Assembly: GCF_040183065.1 (NCBI RefSeq)
Contig: NC_091124.1
Coordinates: 64,891,501-64,955,500 of the forward strand
DNA length: 64,000 bases
Direction: 5' to 3'
From: Periplaneta americana
Taxonomy: Eukaryota; Arthropoda; Insecta; Blattodea; Blattidae
Position 1 is the stretch's first letter, and each line of letters begins with the position of its first letter. Shown one piece after another: positions 34,268 to 45,604 of this stretch. The notes beneath the pieces were generated by a model. That model was not told where the DNA came from. It made no database searches and saw nothing but the letters and a program-made list of their open reading frames with translations. The position numbers and the translations under genes were made by a program.

Positions 34268-34863
34268 ATGTGATGCGAGAAAACAGCGCGTTACTGACGG
34301 CTCACTCCCTGTGCGGTTTGGGATGCGCAGGTTGTTAGAGATGCGGCTCAGTCGCCATATGGCATTCGCTGTAATCACAAGTCGTGTTACAAAAGTCTTG
34401 ATTCTTCAACTGTACAAAGTTAGTGTATACAGTTTAGTGATTACTGTGTATTTAGGTAATGCCTACCAACAAATTCTCATTGCGTGAACGTTTGTATATA
34501 TACAATACGTACATAAAAGGCAGGTCGTGTGCGAAAACAAGACGTGAATTTCGAAAAGTTTCCAAACAGACCTGTGCCTTCTACCGAAACAATTATAAGA
34601 TTTAAAGAAACAGGCTCAGTGAACAATAAAAAAATCAAACAGAAAACATAATGTTCTTACAGAATAAAAATTGGATGAGATTGATGAAAGATTGGGGACC
34701 CTTTTCATCAACGATTCTGAGCATTGTAAGTTCAAATTATTGAATATTTACCGTCAGTACTGTTATATATTGTAGAAGTGCCGGAGAAATGGTTACGCGC
34801 TCGCCGGAATCCACGCTAGCAGTGGGCCACGAGTCACCCGCCGTTTTCTCGCATCAAGTCACA
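34268..34863 (+). mobile_element. Internally deleted mariner-type element
   Basis: Inverted ends TGATGCGAGAAAAC (about 34272 and the inverse at about 34841-34855). Only the HTH part of a transposase remains between them. TSD not resolved. Confidence 0.65.
34459..34690 (+). pseudogene. DUF4817-like HTH of a transposase
   Basis: From ATG at 34459: MPTNKFSLRERLYIYNTY, GRSCAKTRREFRK, then after a frameshift PNRPVPSTETIIRFKETGSV and KLDEIDERL. This is the N-terminal helix-turn-helix of DUF4817-type transposases, as I recall the family. The catalytic core is deleted. Confidence 0.7.
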
Positions 34864-35643
34864 ATAACACCTCTGTATTATCGGGCAGTACATCTCACTT
34901 GACGATATGTCAGAGGAAAAACAATTGTTTCTATACATCTGAAGTCTAAGTGTAATATGTTACTAGTCAACGATGTATGCAATGGAGGGGGGGGGGGGGG
35001 GGAGGAACTAGCCATCCTGCGCCACTATCTCCTGGATTAGTTGTCTCATGAGTGATGCCTTATTGTAGTCACTTATGTGGTTCATACCTGTCGGAAATCC
35101 AACCTGTCTTCGACTTCAGACTTCAGATGTACACAAATAATTGTTCAAATAAAATAGGCCTATTAATCAAGTGACAAAAGCTAGGTTAGAATGGCAAGTA
35201 TACCATCACTCCTAATGTTACTCTCTAAAATATAGAGTAACGAAACTTTTCAGTCATAGGTACAAAAATGATATGCTAACTACTCGTATATAAACGGTTA
35301 ACCCAGTTAACTTACCTATTTTCCACGAAATATGAAATATCGTACACACAAATTGTAGGTAAATTGACAACTTTCCAGTCTTCCATTTTTTTTGTTCACG
35401 CAATCTTGCCAGGTTGCTGTAACCAAAAAATCCATACTGCACTTGTAAAATATCCCTATTTCACGCAAGAAAATCCCTAATCGATATTGATCGATAGTTT
35501 GCTCGTGTAAGTGTGGCTTCTTTAGTTGTTACTTCTATGAATAGATGGCGAAGATAGCAGTTAGTGTCACCAATAGTACATAAATATACCCGCATTATGA
35601 AATTCAAACTTTTATCACTCTCTAATGATTGTAAAAAGCACTA
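34864..35643. other. Unassigned interval
   Basis: A G-run lies at about 34986-35001. No coding or repeat ends recognised. Confidence 0.4.
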
Positions 35644-35922
35644 TACCTGTTTATTTTTAAAGATGAGACATGACAGTAGCGTCATAGACAAATAGGTAGC
35701 GTTGCGATCGGAAAAACAACTGAATGTCACATAGCGTGGCAGGCCTGTTGATATCAACGAGTTAGAAAGAGAAGACTATAGAGTGGCCATGTTGTCCTGT
35801 ACAGCGCTCTTTGCGGTGCCACCGCGAAACACGGCAGATCTAAGCGCCCACCTTTGTAAAAATTCGTCTGCTTACAATGTTGTATAACGGAGGTAAGAAA
35901 TACAAAAAAACGAAGAAAAAAC

Positions 35923-35997
35923 ATGCCTGTTGTGTGTGCTGCATATAACTGCAATGTCAAAAGGAAAAAGACAACTGATATATCATATTTCATGTAA
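35923..35997 (+). pseudogene. THAP-domain start, 24 codons then stop
   Basis: MPVVCAAYNCNVKRKKTTD matches the opening of THAP zinc fingers (C-x4-C, followed by a conserved Phe-His-x-Phe-Pro). Here the sequence turns YFM and stops at 35995-35997 before the second Cys-His pair. THAP domains bind the ends of P-type transposons. Confidence 0.7.
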
Positions 35998-36491
35998 ATT
36001 TTATGAAGTTAAGTCCATAGTTTTGTTAATTAGCAGCATTATTTTTTCATGCATAAATATGTAACAACGCCCGGCATAAACAAAATAAATGGTTCACTGG
36101 TAATGTACTTAAACTATATACGGATAAAATCAATACAATTCCGTTTCAGACCCAGTGAAAAACAAATAGCAATACAATATTAAAACTGTATTTCGACACC
36201 GGCATCCTTTATTTCTGCTCCTTCTGTTCTTACTGCTTATACAACACGACGATGAGCTATAGCTTATAAGAAGTAGGCCTATTTCGAAGACAAACGATTA
36301 ATCAAATAAATGGTTCACTAGTAATAAAGTTAAACTAAATACGGATAAAACCGCTACAATTTTGTTTCAAACCTAGTAATAGCAATCAAATATTAAAATT
36401 GTATTTCGACACTCGCATCCAAAATAACGCAAAACTCTGGGGTAGGTCGTATTGTTGTTAGTATTTTGACTGGAAGGACATGAAAGAACAT

Positions 36492-36576
36492 AATTGAGCA
36501 CCCACGTGCAATAATGGGGTAAGTATGAATATATTTCGTAACTACTTACCCCATTATTGTACGTGGGTGCTCAATT
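36492..36576. repeat. 34-bp-arm hairpin inside the P-like element
   Basis: AATTGAGCACCCACGTG at the left is mirrored by CGTGGGTGCTCAATT at the right. The arms differ at one position around a 17-bp loop. A MITE or foldback is possible. Confidence 0.75.
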
Positions 36577-36779
36577 ATACACTAATTATTATCTGTGGTG
36601 CCACAGCCCTTGAAAGGCTCAGACAGACCAGCCGGCTGTTGGCCTCACGTTCACATTTCGATAATAATTATACTTTACTGTAACAAAAAAAACTGAAAGC
36701 GTGTTTTGTCATGTTTCACCCACGTTATAAGCTTGGAGGTAAAGGTTGTTTACTACAGATAGGGCCTACCACAGTCTGG

Positions 36780-36952
36780 TATATACAGTCGCGAAGCTCA
36801 ATACGTAGTAAATATGCAAACATTAGATAGTTGCTCACCACTAGGATCGCTAATATCGCCTCATTACAGGCAATACAAAATAGAACCGTCACAGTCTATT
36901 GTTTCTAGCACCCTCAAAACTCAAATTTCGTGACTGTATATAGTAGAATGTG
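36780..36952. mobile_element. CACAGTC MITE, copy B (173 bp)
   Basis: Same family as 32688-32870. The 7-bp TSD GGCCTAC flanks it exactly (36773-36779, 36953-36959). It lies inside the P-like element. Confidence 0.87.
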
Positions 36953-37654
36953 GGCCTACTTTCATTCTATATCTTATGGTATAGTAAATAGTTTTGCAAC
37001 GTGTAGAGACCGGGAAAACAATTTAATAAAATCATCCGAATCATACTCGTTCATTTAATAGGCAATCTTGCAGGTCGCATTTAAAAGAACCTAGGAATAT
37101 TAACATTTTCTTCAGTATATTTGCTAGGACATCTTGTCATATTACATGATAATTTTGCTTAGGTTATTCTTTTAAGAATTCCTTCTAGGAATAGCTCAAG
37201 TGTTTTAAATTTAGCGTACATAAGTTTAGATTAAGTTCCTAGCACGTATTTGACGAAATACTAGGTTTTTCCACTTCAGTTTAACTGATTTATGCAAACG
37301 AAATTAAGACAGCTGACGATTCTAATGTCAGTTATCACCACGCCCACTTTGTTTTGGGCGCATAAGTTCATTACCGACGGTCGTTCAATTTTCTTCAAAC
37401 ATGGCGGCGCAATGACCACTCTATATCTTTCCATTTCTAACTCGTTGGTTGATATGGTAACAACAGCTAAGTTGCCAAAGTTACAGTTTCCACGTGGCGA
37501 ATGTTTAATAACTCTCTTGGCGACATTTATTGTCCACACAATGTTAACATTGATACGGTTCATCTTTGATTCTCTGTCGATTTTTGTATTTTTTTTTTTT
37601 ACCTTCGCGTCAATTGGCAATGTTTTAACGTCAGTCATCTAACGTCAATTGCTA

Positions 37655-39767
37655 TACTTGTTTTTTTTTTTAAGATGGGGTATGACAGGAGCGTTGCGAT
37701 CGGCAAAACAACTGAATATCACATAGCGTGAGAGGCTTGTTGCTATGGTAACAGCGGCTGAGTTGCCAAATGTTAATGACGCTAGGACGCTATTCCGACG
37801 TGTTCAGTCGCTTTCTTGGTACCATTCATTGTGTACATAGTGTCAGCTATTCGTACGTTTCGTGTTTCGTTCTTTGCTGATTTTTGCATCGTATTATTTA
37901 TACCCTCGTGTGATATACCGTATTTCCTTTAGTTAATATTATATTCATCACTCATTGTTTCGTTAGTGTTTTATTGTTAATGATTTATAGTGCTATTTAC
38001 TGTATCAAATTCTTCGTACAGTATTGTGTTTTATAGTGGTTTTTATATTTAGTACTATTTTAATATTGCTTTTATATAACGACACCTCGAAGAGGTCGAC
38101 CAAGAATTCATCCTCCCAGAGAGTCACGAAGAACCGCTGGTCGTGGTGTCTCCATTCGATCCCAGGGAAGGGAGATGATAATTGCTGCCAGGAACTTTTT
38201 CGAGAAGGAGAACGAAAACATTCGTCAAACGAATACTCCGTTGATACCCTTCACTCAGATACAACAACGTACTGCAGCAGCTCTTGGTGTGAGTAAAAAC
38301 ACTGTGTGGAGGGTGACAATGGAGAAATTCAATTCGCCAGAAGAATCTTCTAAGCTCTCTCCACCCCGGGAAAGAAGAGGTCTAGGAAAAGTGCAGTTAC
38401 CGACCTAGATTCCTTCCAGGAAGATGTAATACGACGTCATGTTTATGATTATTATATCAGGAGAGGACACCCGACAGTGAAGAAACTATTAGTATCGCTA
38501 TGGGAGTGTGATTTATTTTCTGGCGGTTACAGTTCCCTGTACAAAGTGTTGCACAACCTTGGTTTCGAATATAAACGTATAAATGGGAGGAAGTTACTAA
38601 TGGAAAGGGGAGATATTGTGACCTTAAGGTGCACATTTTTAAAAAACATTCAAGGAGTAAATCTACAAGAAGTCGTGTGGCTTGATGAAACGTGGGTTAA
38701 TGCAGGCCACACCAGGACCAAAGGCTGGTCTGACGATACCGTTAAGGGGTCAATGCCCGGTCCCACCGGAAAAGGAGGGAGATTCATTGTTCTCCATGCA
38801 GGGACATCCCATGGGTTTGTAGGTGGAGCGCTTCTCTTCAAGTCCAAGAAAACAGTGGATTACCACGAGGAGATGGACCACGACCGATTTTGTAGGTGGT
38901 CCAAGGAACAATTATTGCCCAACATCGAGGAGAAGAGAGTAATTGTGATGGACAATGCTCCTTATCACTCTGTTCAAGTCGACAAGGCGCCAACTCTTGC
39001 TACAAGGAAAGAAGAAATGCTGAACTGGCTTGTGAGGCATGGAGTGCAAGCTGATCCCACCTTGACCCCTGCTTGGCATTGTTAAAGATATCAAACCCAG
39101 GACTCCCACGTATTACGTGGATGAACTGGCTAAGCAACATGGGCATCAAGTCATACGACTTCCTCCTTACCATTGTCACTATAGTGCTATTGAATTGATA
39201 TGGTCTCAGGTTAAGGGACATGTTGCTGCCAACAATAAAATTTTTTTCATTGCGGGAGGTGGAAAAGCTTATTGTTGAGAGGGTGGAGAAAGTGGATGCT
39301 GAAGATTGGAAAAAAACAGTGGCACATATAAAGAAAGAAATAAGGAAGGCTTCAGAGAGAGAAAGTGTACTAGATAATGCTATCGACAGCATTATTATTA
39401 GAGTTGGAGATTCCTCAAATTCCAGTAGTGATGCGACTTCCGACAGCGAGGGCAGTGGCAGCGAAGTAGACATGGAGGGAATAGTGCCGCTTCCCGTCGA
39501 TTGAAGCCATCTGAATGGTGAGTACAAAATTATTATTGTTCCCTTACTGTGAATGTTGAAGTGTGTATTACTACGTTGTGTCTTAACAATGCTATACAAA
39601 GCATGAAACATTATATATTGTCAATGAATGTTTTAACGCAAGCCATTTAACGTCATCTGCTAGCTCACATCAGCTGATAGCGTGGTCTCACATGTTGGCA
39701 ACATAGCGCTGTAGTTCCAAACTCGGCCGCTTAGCTGTCATACCCCATCTTTAAAAAAAAACAAGTA
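37655..39767 (+). mobile_element. DD82E-like (Sailor-type?) Tc1/mariner-superfamily element, 2113 bp
   Basis: Ends TACTTG then a T-run and AAGATGGGGTATGACAG, inverted at the right end. TA flanks both sides (37653-37654, 39768-39769). One transposase with few lesions occupies the centre. It inserted in a relative at 35644-39850. Confidence 0.85.
38082..39504 (+). pseudogene. DDE transposase, about 82 residues between second Asp and Glu
   Basis: Reads RGRPRIHPP, an HTH (QQRTAAALGVSKNTVWRV), then catalytic blocks VVWLDETWVNAGHT (about 38677), VIVMDNAPYHS (about 38941) and YHCHYSAIELIW (about 39172). Counting across the frameshift near 39065, some 82 residues separate the second Asp from the Glu, which recalls the DD82E/Sailor group. 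Further lesions: a frameshift near 38385 and one at the T-run near 39240. The C-terminus is acidic and Ser-rich (DSEGSGSEVD) and ends at 39504. The protein cuts and joins its own ends when intact. Confidence 0.82.
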
Positions 39768-39850
39768 TAGTTTCCATCAGCTGACAGCGTGATAGTCCAT
39801 ATTGGCAACATAGCGCTGTAGTTCCAAGCTCGGCCGCTTAATTGTCCTGT

Positions 39851-41665
39851 TCAAGAGGCAAGAGGACTATACACTGCTGCGGACGCAAGATTCAATTTGT
39901 CCCTACTCTAAACTTCTGCGTAGCCTCGGCTGTAGGGGCTTGGGGGAAATGATTGTGCAGATTAAGGAACATGAAATAAGGAATAAAGCCGTTTGAACAA
40001 GTTCATATTGTAACTTTTATTCACAACAATAATGCGACTTTTATTCACCCGTCAACAATGGGTATTCCACTCAATACAGCAACACAGTAATCGTTATTGC
40101 ACTCCACTGAACGACAATGACAATTCACGTGTATTATTGAGAAGAACAACAATGTACTCCTAATTTCAACTAATGTTCCCAAAGCACTATGTACAAGACA
40201 AAACTGTCAGTTCTCAGTTCACAGTTCGTTCGCCTTGCTTAGTTCTTCTAGCTCACTCACTCAAGTTCACGGTACATCGAACCCCAGGCCTTCCAGATAG
40301 AGGTCACTGCACTTCGAACCCAAGACTTCCAGATAAAGTTCACTGCACTTCGAACCCAAAACTTCCGGATACGCCGCACTCGCCTGGACGCTGCCACAGT
40401 TGCGGACCTACTCAAGTTCACTGCACGTCGAACTCGGGTTCACCTCACTCTAAGGCTTCAAGATTAGATAGCTCTCTCACAGCTGACAAACTAACTAACT
40501 GACTCACGCCGAAGGCTGCTCGCGCTTTTATTTATTAAATAACACGTTCTTGATTGTTCTGCCTCGCGAACTTTCTCGGCCTCCAGACGTTTCCTTACGT
40601 CAGTCCCCTCCACTCCGCGCCGGACTCGCAGCTCTCTCCCTTGCTCCGCGCCGCGCCTCAGCGTCCACCGAAGCTCGAGCTCCCGTCCCCGCGCCTCCCT
40701 CTCGCCACGTGTCGCGCTGGATATGAGAGCGCACTCCCAGCACGGTTGCCACAATATTCTGTGCCACTGCGTTCCCGCCATTCTCCTATTTCAAACTGTT
40801 GTCTATAAATGATATCCCAGATACTTAAAACCAATTGGTCTCTATATTGAAAATGTTATTTTTCTATAATTCATGAAAAAAAATAGTAAAATAAACTAGC
40901 AGCATTTCTTACAAAATAAATACATAGAAATATGCAGCTACCTCATAAATACTTGCAGTAAAAATTTCATCCAGATTCATTAATATGTCTATTTGTCATT
41001 AAAAAAGTTGGTGTTGAATCAAGAAAAATAACTTACGGAAAAATGGATTTGAAAGCAAAATGAATATTTATGTAAAAGATACCTATCAAAATTCTCTTCC
41101 GCTACATTCATCAAAACAAAAATTCTGTAATCAGAAATTTGTAGAAAAGAATTATTTGATGAAAAAATAATTTTGACAGCCCTTACTGAACAAGATCCTT
41201 AAGTTCCCACTCTTTCAATCTTAACTCAACTGCGATTTTAGTTGATCATCTGAGTTGATAGCAACTGAATGTGTTGTGTATTTTGGAGACTGCAGTTGAC
41301 AGTTGCTGTTTATATGTACAAAATGACGTGCTCTCAAGCTAAAAATGATATCGAATTTTCAGTCACTAAATTCAAAGCTGCTCTGGTGCGAACAAACATG
41401 AATCTTCATCGGATTTAAGCTGAACTACCAACTCAATTTCGATTCAGTTGCGGTTGACAGGCCTACTTCAGTCGGAGACCTCCCTTAAGCCATATTATGA
41501 GCAAGTTTCTGTCATCTACTTATGACATGTATTTTAGAAGTGTTATGAAAAATAAGAAAAACTATCACCATAAACCATAATTTTGATAATTGTGGCATAG
41601 TAGTGATGATACATGAATTGAAAGACATAAAATGCACGTTAAAATATTATTTTCTTTGGCCTTAC
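39851..41665. other. GC-rich island with ~35-bp tandem units, then AT-rich intron-like DNA
   Basis: At 40262, 40304, 40337 and 40412 a unit around TTCACTGCACTTCGAACCC recurs. A C/G-rich, CpG-containing tract at about 40560-40790 stands out from its AT-rich surroundings. Opposing frames there (40491-40781 and 40554-40808) reflect composition. A promoter-type island or a repeat of foreign composition are both possible. 40800-41665 shows nothing. Confidence 0.4.
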
Positions 41666-41877
41666 GATCCATAAATGCCCTGCGTATTCTGATCTCGACA
41701 CTCCAACAGCAGCTCTTTTGTTTCCGACGTACTGAGGTTGGAAGGAGGCACAACTGAGCCAGGAAGTTTGCTGGTGCCTATTTCAGTCGCGTTGATTTTC
41801 TCTGTCGTTGTAATGAATGGGAAGAGAAACCAACGTTCGTCGGATTCCGGGGTTGGGTCGTTGCTGCAGCTGCCAGT
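41666..41877 (-). CDS. Internal exon, 212 nt, unrecognised protein
   Basis: Acceptor GTCTTGTGTTGTAG precedes 41877; donor GTAAGG follows 41666. Of three frames only one is open: 70 codons plus TC. Residues include DPTPESDERWFLFPFITTT, a Ser/Thr/Pro-rich middle (SVVPPSNLSTSE) and ELLLECRDQNTQGIYG. GC content is higher than the surroundings, as coding sequence would be. It joins in phase to 23487-23559. No membrane segment and no domain that I know. A hAT lies 38 bp upstream in the intron. Confidence 0.6.
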
Positions 41878-41915
41878 CTACAACACAAGACAGTAAGTTA
41901 TCGTGAAGCAGTTAC

Positions 41916-42757
41916 CAGTGGCGTAGCATGAAATTTTGAGCAGGGGAAGCTAACTCAAGTTGTCATTCATGCAATATGAGAAAATGTATTACAAAAATAC
42001 AGTCTTAAAATAAATAGTAGTCAATTTCAAGTCAGCAGTCGAAGATTGGTTGGAACATCGTAAGATAACACCAATAAGGCATGACCTCAAATGAGACGTA
42101 ATAAAATACGATTTCACGGTTTACACATATCTCTAACAAATATACACGTATACGTATAACATTAGCTCACTCCCTGTCATACTTAGAGAAATCACAATAT
42201 TAGTATCATTACGTAAGTATGCGTCTGTCTTTTGGTTGTGTCCTTCATTGACAGCAAGGGAGTCGGTCATTTGTTTTTTAAATCACACTTTTGTTCGTAA
42301 GTCAGTCTTGATAATACAATTGTCCTAAAAAAAATTCAAGTAAATTAGTGTCAGGAACTGTTATTTCACTCATTATTTATTATATCAGCCACAATGCACA
42401 CTAACACTTCAACTGAACACAAATGACGAAAAGGGATAACTCGGAAACTACTTATTTTAAATGTTAAAGCTAGCTTCTTTTCGAGCCTTGCGACTAGGGT
42501 AGTTTAAAAGGGATGGAAAATCTGCAGGGTGGATTACACAGAAGAAACCGGTCTGCTTGGAAGCTGGTGTGTGCAGGCTTCTTGTTTGCTGCTGCATCAC
42601 AAATAATCCTGAGCTGCCGCATCACAATATTTAAGGCGTAGATATAAATTCTATTAAAATTAATAAATAATTTTCTCCATAAACTGCAGGTTTATTATGA
42701 AATTGTTATTAACTGGGGAAGCTAAGCTTTTTAGCTTACATTGACGCTACGCCACTG
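41916..42757. mobile_element. Non-autonomous hAT-like element, 842 bp
   Basis: Perfect 12-bp inverted ends CAGTGGCGTAGC and an exact 8-bp TSD GCAGTTAC (41908-41915, 42758-42765). The subterminal GGGGAAGCTAA occurs at both sides (41944 and 42715). No transposase. Confidence 0.92.
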
Positions 42758-42765
42758 GCAGTTAC

Positions 42766-43024
42766 CTCAAAGCAACAAAGAGGGCTCAATTCAAACTACG
42801 AATCTTTCATTAACCCTCGCAACATGTTTTTCTCTATATAGTCAACTGCCCGAAAAAGGTCTGAACCTCACAAGTGATACCAACATGACACCACTTATGA
42901 GGCAACTAAGCCAGGCGGTAATGGGGTAGAGTGGCCAGTTCCTTTGCCCCTTCTCGATTAGCTACATACCGATATTACATTAATCAGGATTCAGACCTCG
43001 CAACCTATCAGGTGTAGAATTACA
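42766..43024. other. Unassigned interval
   Basis: Short stretch between hAT and mariner with no gene recognised. Confidence 0.4.
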
Positions 43025-43026
43025 TA

Positions 43027-44387
43027 CGTGGTACAGTCATTAAGTTCTAATACTGAGCGCATAGTGGCGTTGTGGTGCACTATAGTGCATAGGTGGCGCC
43101 ATGGTATGATACCTTGTCAGTTAGTCTCTCGGCCCAACAAGAGACAGTTGAGTGCATGCACTGTAAGCAGAACTACTGTCTTTGTTGTGACGGTGATTTG
43201 AATGCGCACGTCGGAACCCGAGATGTCACAGTTTGAGCAACGGGCAAACATCAAGTTCTGCCATGAATTAGGCAAAACTGCTGCCGAAACGTTTCAAATG
43301 ATGCAGCAAATTTAAGGTGAGGACGCAGTGAGTCGCAGTGTTGTGTTTAGGTGGCACCGACGTTTTTTTGCAAGGAAGAGACAGTTTGGAAGATGATGTG
43401 CGTACTGGTCGGCCACAAACAATTCGAACTGAACGCAAGATCCAAGAAGTTGTAACGTTGGTGCGTGCTAACCGCTCCCAATCGGTAGACGATATCGCAG
43501 AAACAGTAGGGGTCAGCCATGGTACTTGCTACAAAATTCTGTCTGATGACCTGAACATGTCTCGTGTTACCCAGCACAGTGTGCCACGAATCCTGTCGCA
43601 AGACCAACGTGATGATCACATGACGATTTGTGGTGACCTCATTAGTAGTGCTGACGATGATCCGACGTTTCTCAACCGGATAATAACTGGAGACGAAACT
43701 TGGTGTTTCCTTTACGATCCGCAACTGAAACGACAATCCGCCACCTGGAAAACGCCGTTATCACCACGACAGAAAAAACCGCGACAAGACAGGTCAAAAG
43801 GCAATGTGATGCTTGAACTGTTTTATGATTCAAATGGAATTGTTCACATGGAATTCATCCCAGAAGGTGCAACTGTGAACAAAACCCGCTACAAAGAGAT
43901 CCTTGGCCGTTTACGAGATTCAATTCGCCGTAAGCGACCTGAGCTATGGCGTACAAAGAATTGGCTGTTGCTACATGACAACGCCCCTGCACATCGCTCT
44001 GTCCTTGTCCAAGAAGAACTTGCAAGACAACAGGTGACAGTTCTTCCACACTCTCCGTACTCACCTGATCTCGCACCATGCGATTTTTTTTCTCTTTCCT
44101 CGCATGAAAGCAACCCTACGTGGGCGTAGATTTCATTCTTCCGAAGAGGTCATGACTGCCACAAGAGAAGCCATACGGAACCTTCCTGCAAACATCTTTC
44201 AACGGTGCTTCCAGCAGCTATACCAACGTTGGCAAACGTGCATAACGGCCAACGGAGACTATTTTGAGGGAGGATGTGGTTCTGTTTAAATGTACGCCAT
44301 GTTATGCGGCATCTTGTGATACATCCAGATTCTTGTGGGTGCCTACCCTCCAGGCGTCAAGTATTAGAACTTAATGACTGTACCACG
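43027..44387 (+). mobile_element. mariner element, 1361 bp
   Basis: Inverted ends CGTGGTACAGTCATTAAG with TA on both sides (43025-43026, 44388-44389). The full length and well-preserved ends point to a fairly recent insertion. Confidence 0.92.
43202..44289 (+). pseudogene. mariner DD34D transposase, few lesions
   Basis: Starts at ATG 43202 (SQFEQRANIKFCHELGK HTH) and ends at TAA 44287-44289. Catalytic blocks are ITGDETWCFLYDP, LLHDNAPAHRS and YSPDLAPCDFF; 34 residues separate the last two Asp, the mariner signature. The linker WHRRF...DVRTGRPQT is present. Lesions: TAA at 43312, a frameshift near 43370, and one extra T in an eight-T run at about 44086 that shifts FFFLFPRMK. Otherwise open for 260 codons. 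Length fits the ~345-residue family norm. Confidence 0.9.
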
Positions 44388-44595
44388 TACAACCTACATG
44401 GAGTCTTTTCTGCCTTCGGACAATTTTAAAAATATTTGTAATTAAATTTTTGTTATCTTCTTACTTTATATACTTATGCCATATGGTGTGTTATATAATT
44501 TATTATAATTATTTTTATATTATTGTGTTGTTTTTCTCCTTTATAAGAAACATTTTATTAAATTTTTATTTACTAAATGTTGAGATAATAGTTAT

Positions 44596-44611
44596 AATAC
44601 GGATAATACAG

Positions 44612-44646
<35 letters not shown>

Positions 44647-44650
44647 TATT
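44596..44650. repeat. (AAT)n microsatellite
   Basis: About 15 units ending in a short ATT inversion. Confidence 0.9.
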
Positions 44651-44659
44651 ATTATTTAA

Positions 44660-44803
44660 AGTATTTATCTCCATTGTTATAGGTGTCACTTGAGACAATT
44701 CCATCACATCTATTTTATCCTCCTCCACTTCTATCACTTTTGTGTTATCGCATTCCGCATCGCTTCCATCACTACCGTCATCAAAGTTATCATCAATATC
44801 ATA
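44660..44803 (-). other. Acidic minus-strand open segment
   Basis: Residues YDIDDNFDDGSDGSDAECD then VIEVEEDKIDVMEL look like real acidic coding sequence. It ends at the microsatellite. Source gene or TE is unknown, and splice sites are not clear. Confidence 0.2.
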
Positions 44804-45604
44804 CAAGGCTTATTGTTCACTGTATCATTTTTCGAAACGTACGGTATGTATTCCATTAAATACACATTAATATATAACCGTAGTACAGTAGCACAAAGCA
44901 CAACTTACTACAATCAGGTACGTAATCCTTACGCGACTCAATCACTGAAACTGTATCCAGTATACAGAACGTTATTCAAGCAGCGTTTGTTACAAGTAAA
45001 CAAGTGTGATGATGTGAAAAAAAAAAATAAACAGTGAAAGACGATTCGCGACAGTTCTGTAGTGATGGATCTTGGCAGAAAAACGAAAACGCTAGACAAA
45101 AAGTGTTTAGGGTAAACTAGGCGGAGAGTCCATTCGTGCCACAGATGCCTCACCATCAGTTAGTTCGAAACCTCAACACTAGATGACATCACAAGTCACA
45201 CGCTTAGAAGAACTTTCAGTTGTGTTGTGAGTTTGTGTACATGCAAGTTGTGCGGTTTCGTTGTTTCTTTGTGCGTTATCATCTTGTTTTAATGTAAGTA
45301 CCATGATTTTAAGGTTCTACTATTTTGGAGAGTTAACGTTTATTGAATTTTGTACTTATATGCGTGAAAGTGTTTGAAAACTGCTCTGTATGAAGGGAAA
45401 ATAATATCTTTACTAAAGATTCGTAATATTTCATTGTTTGGCCGGACAGCGGAAAGTCACATGACAAACGTCACGCCCAAGGCGTCTTTGCTCCACGTTT
45501 GGCCAAAGATGCCTCACTAGTTACTGGTAGAGATGCCCCGCTACCACAGTCTAGTATATACAGTCGCGAAGCTCAATACGTAGTAAATATGCAAACATTA
45601 GATA

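Larger units (their letters stand above)
35755..37447 (+). mobile_element. P-element-like transposon, 1693 bp, 8-bp TSD
   Basis: Ends CAACGAGTTAGAAA plus further paired sequence (TATAGAGTGG) as imperfect ~38-bp inverted repeats. TSD GTTGATAT at 35747-35754 and 37448-37455. P elements make 8-bp TSDs and their transposase starts with a THAP domain; a THAP start is visible at 35923. The rest of the transposase is lost. It contains a ~125-bp direct repeat (36077 and 36298), a hairpin and a MITE copy. Confidence 0.75.
35644..39850 (+). mobile_element. Outer, internally deleted DD82E-like relative, split by two insertions
   Basis: The left end at 35644 starts TACCTG preceded by TA and resembles the left end at 37655. 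Its body continues at 37456-37652 (homologous to 37740-37890 and to 39625-39655) and resumes at 39770-39850 (homologous to about 39663-39740). The gaps are exactly the P-like element and the inner DD82E-like element. The extreme right end is not found. Confidence 0.6.

Noticed and set aside
37276..37642. Opposing 116-120-codon frames
   Set aside because: They fall on the end of the P-like element and the leader of the DD82E-like relative; no protein motif.
39000..39611. 203-codon minus frame
   Set aside because: It is antisense to the DD82E-like transposase, whose plus-strand motifs are clear.
40173..40808. Pro/Arg-rich frames in both strands
   Set aside because: Explained by GC-rich composition and ~35-bp tandem units; no splice or domain support.
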